Part shown: piece after piece, positions 1 through 5,591 of the stretch
How positions within the stretch are numbered: the stretch's first letter is position 1
How the letters are laid out: every line of letters starts with the position of its first letter
Source of the DNA: JAAFHS01 sp031396505
GTDB lineage: Bacteria > Pseudomonadota > Alphaproteobacteria > Rhodobacterales > Rhodobacteraceae
NCBI GenBank assembly: GCA_031396505.1
Contig: JANNKX010000140.1
Span: 1-7,204, forward strand
Length of the DNA stretch: 7,204 nucleotides
Direction: 5' to 3'
Made by a program: the position numbers and the translations under genes
The notes under the pieces: model-generated
Database searches by the model: none
The model's input: only the letters and a program-made list of their open reading frames with translations
Told to the model about the DNA's origin: nothing

Positions 1-581
1 TGCAGGTCTTCGCCGGGGTGAATTTCATAGCAGACATCAACGCCGCAATCCTCGGCATGGTTCAGGATCGGCAACCAGCGGCGCGCCAGTTCATCAAACG
101 CCGTCTCGATCAGGCCTGCGGGGCGTTGCGGCCAAGGATAGATGTAAGGCCAGGCCAGCGCGCCCGAAAACGTGGCATGCGCGGTCAGGCCAAGGTTGCG
201 TGACGCGCTCAGCGCCTTTTTCACCTGATCCACCGCCCATTCCTGCCGCGCCTTCGGATTGCCGCGCACATGGGGGGCGGCAAAGCCATCAAACGCGTCG
301 TCATAGGCCGGATGCACCGCCACAAGCTGACCCTGTAAATGGGTCGAAAGTTCGGTGATTTCAATCCCGGATGCGGCGGCGATGCCCGTGATCTCGTCGC
401 AGTAATTCTTGGATGTGGCAGCCTTTTCCAGATCAAACAGGCGCGCGTCCCAGGACGGGATCTGCACGCCCAGATAACCGCAATCGGCCGCCCATCTGGT
501 GATCCCGCCCCATGAATTGAACGGGGCGGTATCGCCCGCAAACTGCGCCAGAAACAGCGCCGGTCCCTTGATCGTTTTCAT
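1..581 (-). CDS. Sugar phosphate isomerase/epimerase-like TIM-barrel protein (3' part missing)
   Basis: The frame is open from an ATG at 581 to the left edge, giving the first 193 residues with no stop; the C-terminal part lies outside the window. The protein begins MKTIKGPALFLAQFAGD. It resembles the xylose-isomerase-like (AP endonuclease 2) TIM-barrel family, which isomerises or epimerises sugars or their derivatives in the cytoplasm using a divalent metal. Visible candidate active-site elements are the strand GVQIPSWDARL (38-48), His81 (LSTHLQGQ), His135 and Glu186 in YEIHPGED, the usual position of a metal-ligating glutamate. Full-length relatives are roughly 300-350 residues. The start is supported by a G-rich stretch (GGGGGGACGG) just upstream. 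The substrate cannot be told from sequence. It diverges from the GntR gene at 808, so that regulator might control it, but this is only inference from position. Confidence 0.85.
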   Translation of the reverse strand, partial: MKTIKGPALFLAQFAGDTAPFNSWGGITRWAADCGYLGVQIPSWDARLFDLEKAATSKNYCDEITGIAAASGIEITELSTHLQGQLVAVHPAYDDAFDGFAAPHVRGNPKARQEWAVDQVKKALSASRNLGLTAHATFSGALAWPYIYPWPQRPAGLIETAFDELARRWLPILNHAEDCGVDVCYEIHPGEDL

Positions 582-807
582 TCCGTCCCCCCAAGTGTTG
601 CGCCAGATCTGATCCCAATCCAATTCCTGCGGCGGGTCAAGGGCCTGTGCAATGGCGCTGGCGGGGCGGTCAACCGCATGCGTCACCCTGACGACAACCC
701 GCCCCCGCCGCCCCTGTCGTCGATGATGGCACGCAGACCGCGTGCGTTTGCACTTGATCCGCAGCCCCCCACCGTCATAAAGGAGCGGACTTTGCCGGAC
801 AGGACCC
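582..807. other. Divergent intergenic region between isomerase and gntR genes
   Basis: These 226 bases separate the divergent isomerase and GntR genes and should hold promoters for both. The only symmetrical element I can point to is CGTCA-CCC-TGACG at 681-693. A weak -35/-10-like pair for the rightward gene is TTGATC (754-759) and CATAAA (776-781). The leftward isomerase frame stays open through the whole gap; I treat that as non-coding because the family N-terminus begins at the ATG at 581, but the segment just before it (about 585-650) reads plausibly as protein. Confidence 0.4.
681..693. promoter_or_regulatory. Small inverted repeat, possible operator
   Basis: CGTCA and TGACG form perfect 5-base arms around a CCC spacer in the gap between the two divergent genes. 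GntR-family proteins bind short inverted repeats and often control their own promoter or a divergent neighbour, so this is a candidate operator. The arms are short enough to arise by chance in GC-rich DNA. Confidence 0.2.
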
Positions 808-1458
808 ATGGACGCCACGCCACGCAAAATTCCATCGCACGAACTGACCTATGCCCGCCTGCGCGACATGGTTCTTTTCGGGCATCTGGAACCCGGCCAG
901 CCTGTCACCATTCAGGGCCTGTGCGCGGGTCTCGATGCCGGCATGACCCCCGTGCGTGAGGCGATCCGCCGCCTGACCGCCGAGGCCGCGCTGACCCCGC
1001 AAGGCAACCGCCGCGTCTGTGTGCCGACCCTGACCCGCGCCGATGTCGATCAGCTGGCCTTTGCCCGCCTTGCGATTGAACCGCATCTGGCCGAACGCGC
1101 CGCCACGCGCGCCACGCCCGCGCTGGTGGCCCGCCTGACCGCCCTTGATGCGCAGGTGGACCGTGCCATCGCCGCTGGCCAGATCAGCGATTATCTGGCC
1201 AGCAATCACGCCTTTCACTTTGCCCTTTATGATGCATCCGAGGCCCCGGTTCTGGTCGATATGGCGCGTGCGCTGTGGCTGCGTTTTGGGCCATCCTTGC
1301 GTGTGGTCTGTGCGCGCCACGGGGCCGAGGTGCTGCTTGACCGGCATAAAGAGGCACTGCTGGCGATGCAGGCGGGTGATACCGCAGGCCTTGTGCGCGC
1401 CATGCGTGACGACATCGGCGATGGCATCGACGCTGTGCGCGGCACACTTCCCGCCTGA
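808..1458 (+). CDS. GntR-family transcriptional regulator, FCD (FadR/VanR-like) subgroup
   Basis: This is a 216-residue DNA-binding regulator with an N-terminal winged helix and a C-terminal all-helical FCD ligand domain. The winged helix spans about residues 12-76 and carries the signature MTPVREAIRRL (46-56), with the wing at GNRRVCVPTL. The FCD domain spans about 78-210 and includes AIEPHLAERAA, Asn133 and His137 in NHAFHF, and His180 in DRHKEALLAMQAGD. In many FCD proteins the last metal-ligand histidine sits in an M-x-x-H-I motif; here the matching stretch is MRDDI, with Asp202 in place of the histidine, so metal or ligand binding may differ. Length is normal for the family. The ATG at 808 follows GGACAGGACCC. 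It is upstream of ltaE in the same direction (54-base gap) and divergent from the isomerase gene; either could be its target. The effector is unknown. Confidence 0.88.
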   Translation: MDATPRKIPSHELTYARLRDMVLFGHLEPGQPVTIQGLCAGLDAGMTPVREAIRRLTAEAALTPQGNRRVCVPTLTRADVDQLAFARLAIEPHLAERAATRATPALVARLTALDAQVDRAIAAGQISDYLASNHAFHFALYDASEAPVLVDMARALWLRFGPSLRVVCARHGAEVLLDRHKEALLAMQAGDTAGLVRAMRDDIGDGIDAVRGTLPA

Positions 1459-1483
1459 TCCCTTTTCATCGCCGCCAATCCGT

Positions 1484-1508
1484 GATTTTCCTGTGCGCAA
1501 AGGAAATC
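1484..1508 (+). promoter_or_regulatory. Stem-loop covering the ltaE ribosome-binding site
   Basis: GATTTTCCT (1484-1492) pairs with AGGAAATC (1501-1508), leaving one bulged T and the loop GTGCGCAA. The right arm contains AGGA (1501-1504), the Shine-Dalgarno sequence for the ltaE ATG at 1513 with 8 bases of spacing. Folding would mask ribosome access. Eight base pairs with a bulge and many A-U pairs make it only moderately stable. Whether it regulates is inference. Confidence 0.35.
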
Positions 1509-1512
1509 CACC

Positions 1513-2559
1513 ATGACTAATATGATCGACCTGCGTTCCGACACCGTCACCCAGCCGACGCCCGCGATGCGTGCCGCGATGATGGATGCCCCGCTTGGTG
1601 ACGACGTGTTCGGCGATGATCCGACCGTGAATGCGTTGCAGGAAAAACTCGCTGATCTGCTGGGTTTTGAAGGTGCCCTGTTCATGCCGACCGGCACGCA
1701 ATCCAACTTCTGCGGCATCCTTGCCCATTGCCAGCGCGGCGATGAATACATCGTCGGCCAACAGGCCCACACCTATCGTTGGGAAGGCGGCGGGGCGGCG
1801 GTGCTGGGGTCGGTGCAGCCGCAGCCCTTGGACAATGCCCCCGATGGGTCACTGCCTTTGGCTGCCATCGCGGCCGCGATCAAACCCGATGATGCGCATT
1901 ACGCCCGTACGCGGCTGCTCGCGTTGGAAAACACCATCGGGGGCAAGCTGTTGCCGTTTGACTATGTGCAATCGGCCACCGCATTGGCGAAAAAGCACGG
2001 GTTGAACAATCACCTCGATGGTGCGCGCCTGTTCAATGGCGCGGTGGCACAGGCGCAGGCGAATGGCACCGCCCCGCTGGTGGAGGCACGCCGCATCGCG
2101 GATCAGTTCGACAGTGTGTCGGTCTGCTTTTCCAAGGGGCTGGGCACCCCGGCGGGATCGGCGCTGTGTGGGTCAAAGGATTTTCTGTATCGCGCGCACC
2201 GCATCCGCAAGATGGCAGGTGGCGGCATGCGGCAGGTGGGGTTTCTTGCCGGGGCTGCGATCCATGCGCTGGATCACCACATCGACCGTCTGGCCGATGA
2301 TCACGCCCGCGCCCGCCGTTTGGCTGCGGCGTTTGATGATATCGCGGGGGCGACTGTGGACCCCGTGCATTCCAACATCGTCTTTGTTGATCTGGCCGGG
2401 CCCGCAAAGGCCAAGGCCGATAGTTTCATCGACCACCTCAAGGCGCATGGCGTTCTGGCGCTTGGCCTTTACCGTTTGCGCTTTGTCACGCATCACGATG
2501 TGACGGACGCCGATATCGACCGGGCGGTGGCAGTCATCCGGGATTATTTTGCCGCATAG
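1513..2559 (+). CDS. ltaE: Low-specificity L-threonine aldolase
   Basis: This is a 348-residue PLP enzyme that cleaves L-threonine and L-allo-threonine to glycine and acetaldehyde in the cytosol. It belongs to the fold-type I aminotransferase superfamily (beta-eliminating lyase/threonine aldolase family). The start MIDLRSDTVTQPTPAMR is the typical opening. GTQSN (61-65) fits the PLP phosphate-binding loop. His86 (QAHTYRWEGGG) fits the residue that stacks on the cofactor ring. Asp169 and Arg172 (LDGARLFN) contact cofactor and substrate, and Lys208 in SVCFSKGLGTPAGS is the Schiff-base lysine. Length is as expected. The start at 1513 has a good AAGGA site; a second in-frame ATG lies three codons later and aligns better with the conserved MIDLRSD. 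It follows the gntR gene after 54 bases and may be co-transcribed with it. A stem-loop follows the stop. Confidence 0.95.
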   Translation: MTNMIDLRSDTVTQPTPAMRAAMMDAPLGDDVFGDDPTVNALQEKLADLLGFEGALFMPTGTQSNFCGILAHCQRGDEYIVGQQAHTYRWEGGGAAVLGSVQPQPLDNAPDGSLPLAAIAAAIKPDDAHYARTRLLALENTIGGKLLPFDYVQSATALAKKHGLNNHLDGARLFNGAVAQAQANGTAPLVEARRIADQFDSVSVCFSKGLGTPAGSALCGSKDFLYRAHRIRKMAGGGMRQVGFLAGAAIHALDHHIDRLADDHARARRLAAAFDDIAGATVDPVHSNIVFVDLAGPAKAKADSFIDHLKAHGVLALGLYRLRFVTHHDVTDADIDRAVAVIRDYFAA

Positions 2560-2563
2560 GGGG

Positions 2564-2582
2564 GATGGGCAATCTGCCCATC
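2564..2582 (+). terminator. Stem-loop after ltaE, possible terminator
   Basis: GATGGGCA (2564-2571) and TGCCCATC (2575-2582) form a perfect 8-bp stem with a 3-base loop, starting 4 bases after the ltaE stop. Beyond one mismatch, two further G-C pairs are possible. No T-run follows on either strand, so it could be a weak terminator, an RNA 3'-end stabiliser, or both. Confidence 0.45.
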
Positions 2583-2624
2583 ACCACCCCGATCACGTAA
2601 TGTTTCAAAAGTCTTAACGCAGCC

Positions 2625-2633
2625 TGTGGATAA
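2625..2633. other. Perfect DnaA-box 9-mer
   Basis: TGTGGATAA is the exact reverse complement of the consensus DnaA box TTATCCACA. It sits in the AT-rich gap between the convergent ltaE and hisE ends. I found no second good box nearby, so this is not enough for an origin. It may be chance or an isolated DnaA site. Confidence 0.35.
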
Positions 2634-2668
2634 CTCTTGATATTCGTTGATTTTATTGAATAAAGTGA

Positions 2669-2690
2669 AAAATTGACAGCCGTCAATTTT
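2669..2690 (-). terminator. Intrinsic terminator after hisE
   Basis: The arms AAAATTGAC (2669-2677) and GTCAATTTT (2682-2690) are perfectly complementary with a 4-base loop. Read leftward, the stem is followed by a run of five U (comprising the end of the right arm plus position 2668). It lies 10 bases past the hisE stop and closes the benE-hisF-hisE unit. Read rightward it also has U4 and could stop ltaE transcription, so it may be bidirectional. The stem is low in GC. Confidence 0.55.
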
Positions 2691-2700
2691 GCCGAAAAAC

Positions 2701-3009
2701 CTACCTTGCGGCCTTCTCGGCAATCCCAGATTGCCCTTCACGCCGCGCCAGTTCTGCCAGAATATCATCAAGGCTGACATCCCGCGCGGCGCACATCACC
2801 AGCAGATGATAGATCACATCCGCCGCCTCTGCCGTCAGTTTTGCGCGGTCACCCTTTACCGCTTCGATGATTGCCTCAATCGCCTCTTCGCCAAACTTTT
2901 CCGCACATTTCTCCGGCCCCGCTGCCAGCAGCCTGGCCGTCCATGATGCCCCCGCATCCCCACCCTTGCGTGCGGCAATCGTGGCTGCCAACCGTTCCAG
3001 CGCGTTCAT
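2701..3009 (-). CDS. hisE: Phosphoribosyl-ATP pyrophosphatase
   Basis: This 102-residue cytosolic enzyme hydrolyses phosphoribosyl-ATP to phosphoribosyl-AMP and pyrophosphate, the second step of histidine synthesis. It has the all-alpha MazG-like fold. The metal-binding acidic motifs are visible as KFGEEAIE (Glu42 and Glu45) and EAAD (Glu61 to Asp64), followed by VIYHLLVMC. Length matches stand-alone HisE; it is not fused to HisI. The start overlaps the end of hisF by four bases (ATGA), and GAGG lies 5 bases before the ATG, inside hisF, pointing to translational coupling. It is the last gene of the unit, with a terminator 10 bases after the stop. Confidence 0.95.
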   Translation of the reverse strand: MNALERLAATIAARKGGDAGASWTARLLAAGPEKCAEKFGEEAIEAIIEAVKGDRAKLTAEAADVIYHLLVMCAARDVSLDDILAELARREGQSGIAEKAAR

Positions 3010-3767
3010 GTCATCCTCATTGGTATGCCTGCCGCCTGCATATGCGCCTTGGCCTGCCCGATGGTGAATTCACCGAAATGAAAGATCGACGCCGCCAGAA
3101 CCGCACTTGCGTGGCCCTGCGTCACACCCTCCACCAGATGATCCAGCGTGCCCACGCCCCCCGATGCGATCACCGGGATCGGCACGGCATCCGCTATCGC
3201 GCGGGTTAGCGGCAGGTTGAACCCGGCGCGCGTACCATCCCGGTCCATACTGGTCAGCAGGATTTCCCCCGCACCCTTGGCGGCCACTGTGCGGGCAAAT
3301 GCCACCGCATCAATCCCCGTCGCGCGCCGCCCGCCATGGGTGAAAATCTTCCACTTCCCCGGTGCCACGGTCTTGGCATCAATCGCCACCACAATGCATT
3401 GCGATCCGAACCTGTCGGCGGCCTCAGCCACCACATCCGCGTTGGCGACGGCGGCCGAATTGAACGACACCTTGTCTGCCCCCGCCAGCAGCAGGGCGCG
3501 CACGTCGTGATGCGTCCTGACCCCACCCCCCACCGTCAGCGGCATAAAGCATTGCTCTGCCGTCCGCGTGACCAGATCATACATCGTGCCACGGTTTTCC
3601 TGCGTGGCCATGATATCCAGAAAACACAGCTCATCCGCACCCGCCGCGTCGTATGCTTTCGCGGCCTCAACCGGATCGCCCGCATCGATAAGGTCGACAA
3701 AATTCACGCCCTTGACCACGCGGCCATCGGCGACATCAAGGCAGGGAATGATCCGTGTTTTCAGCAT
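3006..3767 (-). CDS. hisF: Imidazole glycerol phosphate synthase, cyclase subunit
   Basis: This 253-residue (beta/alpha)8-barrel protein pairs with the glutaminase HisH. It uses the ammonia from HisH to convert PRFAR into imidazole glycerol phosphate and AICAR, joining histidine and purine synthesis. Both catalytic aspartates are present at the canonical positions: Asp11 in IIPCLDVADGRVVKGVNF and Asp130 in VVAIDAK. Phosphate-binding loops are visible at TVGGGVR (78-84) and ASGGVG (201-206). Length is typical. The start has AAGGGG, which overlaps the benE stop codon, with a 9-base intergenic gap. In Rhodobacterales hisF normally follows hisA, but here benE is directly upstream and hisA is not in the window. 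Confidence 0.97.
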   Translation of the reverse strand: MLKTRIIPCLDVADGRVVKGVNFVDLIDAGDPVEAAKAYDAAGADELCFLDIMATQENRGTMYDLVTRTAEQCFMPLTVGGGVRTHHDVRALLLAGADKVSFNSAAVANADVVAEAADRFGSQCIVVAIDAKTVAPGKWKIFTHGGRRATGIDAVAFARTVAAKGAGEILLTSMDRDGTRAGFNLPLTRAIADAVPIPVIASGGVGTLDHLVEGVTQGHASAVLAASIFHFGEFTIGQAKAHMQAAGIPMRMT

Positions 3768-3776
3768 GCCTGCCCC

Positions 3777-4940
3777 TTAGCGCGGATGCGTCAAAAACGC
3801 CAGCCTTGCGCGGTCCAGCCCCCAGAACGCAAGCCCCGCCAGCAGCCCCCAGAACGCACCACCGATGCCGAAGGCCGCCACGCCTGACCCGGCGACCACA
3901 AAGGTCATGGTGGCCGCAAAGCGCTGATCCGGCACGGCATAGGCCGTGGCCAGCGCCCCCATCAGCGGCCCCAGCAGCGCAAGTGCGACGATCGCGTTGA
4001 TGAGCGGCGCGGGCAATGCGGTAAGCACCGCAATGACCGCGGGCCCCAGCAGGCCAAGGCCAACCCAGACCACACCGTAAACCACGCCAACTTGCCAGCG
4101 CTGGTCGCGGTCGGGATGCACATCATCGCCCAGACAGATCGCCGCCGTGATCGCCGCCATGTTGGCAGGATGCGCGCCAAACAGTGCTGCAATGCCCGAC
4201 AGCCCCCCCGTCACCACCAGCGCCGACCGCACGGGTGGCGCGTATCCCGCCGCGCGCAGCGTGGCAAAGCCGGGCAGGTTCTGCCCCGCCATGGTGACCA
4301 GATACAAGGGCAAGGCGAGGCCAAGCACGGTGCCCAGATTAAAGGTCGGTGCGATGATCACCGGGGCAGGGGCCAGAAACGCCAGTTGCGGCCAGACTGC
4401 GGCCCCCGTGGCCAGCGCCAAAGCAATTCCCGTGCTCAATGCCGCAATCACTGCAAAGGCCGGGTTCCATAGCCGCACCAGCGCAAAAATCGCCACCATG
4501 GTCAGGATGACGGCAGGCAGGGCTTGCAGGGTCGCCGCCCCCTTCAGGCAAAATGGCAGCAATACCCCCGCCAGCATGGCACCCGCCACGGCATCGGGGA
4601 TCATCGCAACCAGCCGCCCCAGTGGCTGAAACAACCCGGTCAGCACGATCAGCGCACTTGCCACCAGAAATGCCCCGGCACCCTCGGCCATCGAAAAGCT
4701 GTTGGTGGTGGCAATCAACGCGGCCCCCGGCGTTGACCATGCCAGCACGATGGGCATGCGGTGCCACCATGACAGGCCCGCCGAACCAATCGCCTTGGCG
4801 ATGCAGACGGCAAACAGCCATGACGCAGTTTGCGCGGGGGTTGCGCCAAGTGCCGCAGCAGCGGCAATGACGATGGCGACGGACGCGCCGTAGCCAACCA
4901 GTGCCGCAACGATTGCCGCCGAAACCATGGAAATGCGCAT
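3777..4940 (-). CDS. benE: BenE-family benzoate/H+ symporter-like membrane transporter
   Basis: This is a 387-residue, very hydrophobic inner-membrane protein of the BenE family (benzoate/proton symporters, in the same fold class as NCS2 carriers). About a dozen membrane segments can be read. Family-type motifs include WSTPGAAL (68-75), TMAGQNLPG (216-224) and GAHPANMAAITAAICLG (255-271). I chose the ATG at 4940, preceded by GGGGGC. The open frame extends 76 codons upstream, but that part runs through the terminator and hairpin array and has no transporter character. A second ATG at 4928 is possible. Length from 4940 suits the family. The real substrate is uncertain, since many BenE paralogues sit away from benzoate genes and no aromatic-degradation gene is visible here. 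It is followed by hisF after 9 bases. Its 5' end lies about 50 bases past the sRNA-array terminator, with no clear promoter of its own. Confidence 0.88.
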   Translation of the reverse strand: MRISMVSAAIVAALVGYGASVAIVIAAAAALGATPAQTASWLFAVCIAKAIGSAGLSWWHRMPIVLAWSTPGAALIATTNSFSMAEGAGAFLVASALIVLTGLFQPLGRLVAMIPDAVAGAMLAGVLLPFCLKGAATLQALPAVILTMVAIFALVRLWNPAFAVIAALSTGIALALATGAAVWPQLAFLAPAPVIIAPTFNLGTVLGLALPLYLVTMAGQNLPGFATLRAAGYAPPVRSALVVTGGLSGIAALFGAHPANMAAITAAICLGDDVHPDRDQRWQVGVVYGVVWVGLGLLGPAVIAVLTALPAPLINAIVALALLGPLMGALATAYAVPDQRFAATMTFVVAGSGVAAFGIGGAFWGLLAGLAFWGLDRARLAFLTHPR

Positions 4941-4990
4941 ACCGCCCCCGTTTTCCCGTCTTCCTGCCCGCCAGCGCCTGCATGGGCAAG

Positions 4991-5028
4991 AAAAAAGCGG
5001 CGGCACCATGGGAGGATGGCACCGCCGC
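4991..5028 (-). terminator. Strong intrinsic terminator closing the sRNA array
   Basis: In minus-strand RNA, positions 5028-5016 pair with 5009-4997 to give a continuous 13-bp GC-rich stem, including two G-U pairs, with the 6-base loop CCUCCC. Six U follow directly (4996-4991). It serves as the second hairpin of the last sRNA unit and as the only textbook terminator in the array. Confidence 0.85.
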
Positions 5029-5075
5029 TGCACTATTCGGGTTCCCGCGCCCATCGGGAGGACAGGGAGAAGAAC
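4991..5075 (-). ncRNA. ccsR: CcsR-like ('cuckoo') sRNA, fourth unit, terminator-bearing
   Basis: This is the last unit in transcription order. The first hairpin is the poorest of the set: UCCUCCC (from 5062-5056) lies in an open region bounded by possible 3-bp CCC/GGG and 4-bp GUUC/GAAC pairings. The second hairpin (5028-4997) is strong, has loop CCUCCC, and ends in U6. The GCAAAA linker of the other units is absent. By analogy with R. sphaeroides CcsR RNAs it would be cut from the DUF1127 co-transcript and act as a stress-induced regulatory RNA. Confidence 0.7.
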
Positions 5076-5081
5076 CTTTAT

Positions 5082-5150
5082 AGGTGCGGCGACCCCGGGA
5101 GGAGGTAGGGCCGCCGCTTTTGCATCAGGCCCAGGGAGGAGGAGGGCCGT
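5082..5150 (-). ncRNA. ccsR: CcsR-like ('cuckoo') sRNA, third unit
   Basis: The first hairpin has GGCCC/GGGCC arms (5144-5148 with 5128-5132) around a loop containing the full CCUCCUCCC. A GCAAAA linker follows. The second hairpin pairs 5117-5108 with 5095-5086 (10 bp, one G-U pair at 5111/5092) around a loop that also has the full CCUCCUCCC. No U-run follows (the RNA continues ACCUAUAAAGG), so the 3' end would probably come from processing. This is the only unit with the complete 9-base motif in both loops. Confidence 0.75.
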
Positions 5151-5180
5151 CGCAACCGGTTGGAGCATTGCTGCCCCGAA

Positions 5181-5250
5181 AAAGCGCGGCGGTGTCAGGG
5201 AGGAGAAGACACCGCCGCTTTTGCATCATGCCCCCAGGAGGAGGTGGGGA
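5181..5250 (-). ncRNA. ccsR: CcsR-like ('cuckoo') sRNA, second unit
   Basis: The first hairpin uses CCCC/GGGG arms (5246-5249 with 5231-5234) and has CCUCCUCCU in its loop, one base off the motif. A GAUGCAAAA linker follows. The second hairpin is an 11-bp perfect stem (5208-5218 with 5186-5196) with loop UUCUCCUCCCU. It is followed, after GC, by five U (5183-5179 region reads UUUUUC), so this unit could also terminate part of the transcription. Confidence 0.75.
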
Positions 5251-5289
5251 CATTCTGCAAGTCTACGCAGGAACACCGTTCCCGGATCA

Positions 5290-5360
5290 AAGTGCGGCGG
5301 TGCCAAAGGGGAGAAGCGCACCGCCGCTTTTGCGACAAGACCACCGGGAGGAGGTGGCGG
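5290..5360 (-). ncRNA. ccsR: CcsR-like ('cuckoo') sRNA, first unit
   Basis: This unit begins 18 bases after the DUF1127 stop. The first hairpin is CCACC/GGUGG (5353-5357 with 5341-5345) with a 7-base loop UCCUCCC; together with the stem it shows the full CCUCCUCCC. After a GCAAAA linker comes a 10-bp perfect stem (5318-5327 with 5294-5303). Its 14-base loop carries only the degenerate CUUCUCCCC. The following RNA is ACUUUGAUCC, a weak U-tract. Confidence 0.75.
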
Positions 5361-5375
5361 CCTTCGCAAGAATCC

Positions 5376-5591
5376 CTATTTGCCGTAAGCGGCGACCCGT
5401 GCGACATCCTCGATCGACAACCGGCTGATGCCAAGGTCGGTCAGTTCGCGGTCGGTCAGCACATTCAGTTCGCGCACCGTGTTTTCGTAAATGCGGCGCT
5501 TGACTGCATTTGCCTTGACGGTCGCCACCAGGGCCCAGAACCGATCAGCCAAACCGAGTGTTGCCGTGCGTGCATTGTTTACATATGCCAT
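5376..5591 (-). CDS. ccaF1: DUF1127 small protein, CcaF1-like, upstream of sRNA array
   Basis: This 71-residue basic protein has the DUF1127 signature in its C-terminal half: RELNVLTDRELTDLGISR (40-57) followed by LSIEDVARVAAYGK. The N-terminal half (LADRFWALVATVKANAVKRR) looks helical. I chose the ATG at 5591 (MAYVNNART) because GAGG lies 6 bases upstream. An in-frame ATG at 5603 would add MRLN but lacks a good site. In R. sphaeroides the DUF1127 protein RSP_6037 (CcaF1) is encoded just before CcsR1-4, is co-transcribed with them, and has been reported as an RNA-binding protein that affects sRNA maturation. The same order here supports assignment to that family; the name rests on gene order and domain, not on alignment. 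Its mRNA would run into the array. Confidence 0.85.
   Translation of the reverse strand: MAYVNNARTATLGLADRFWALVATVKANAVKRRIYENTVRELNVLTDRELTDLGISRLSIEDVARVAAYGK

Larger units (their letters stand above)
4991..5357 (-). repeat. Tandem array of four two-hairpin units with CCUCCUCCC loops
   Basis: Four related units of about 65-85 bases follow each other on the minus strand, about 100 bases apart. Each has a shorter first hairpin and a longer second hairpin built on GCGGCGG/CCGCCGC arms, joined in three units by a GCAAAA linker. The plus-strand signature GGGAGGA or a variant falls in nearly every loop (at 5346, 5236, 5198, 5134, 5097, 5056 and 5010; degenerate near 5308). The order DUF1127 gene, then tandem CCUCCUCCC hairpins, matches the ccaF1-CcsR1-4 locus of Rhodobacter sphaeroides, which also has four units. 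Confidence 0.85.

Noticed and set aside
775..1770. Long leftward open frame (331 codons) opposite the gntR and ltaE genes
   Set aside because: It is a shadow: the plus-strand frames show clear GntR/FCD and threonine-aldolase motifs, and the antisense protein has no recognisable domain.
4941..5168. 76-codon N-terminal extension of the BenE frame
   Set aside because: It runs through the sRNA hairpins and terminator, is Pro/Arg-rich rather than membrane-like, and the family length fits a start at 4940.
4991..5357. Plus-strand reading of the array as a CsrB/RsmZ-type RNA with GGA motifs in loops that would titrate CsrA
   Set aside because: Three stem positions pair only as G-U in minus-strand RNA, the U6 terminator tract is on the minus strand, and the array follows a DUF1127 gene on that strand as in the known CcsR locus.
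4991..5357. CRISPR-like or transposon-like repeat array
   Set aside because: Units are imperfect, self-complementary and without unique spacers of constant length, and there are no cas or transposase genes.
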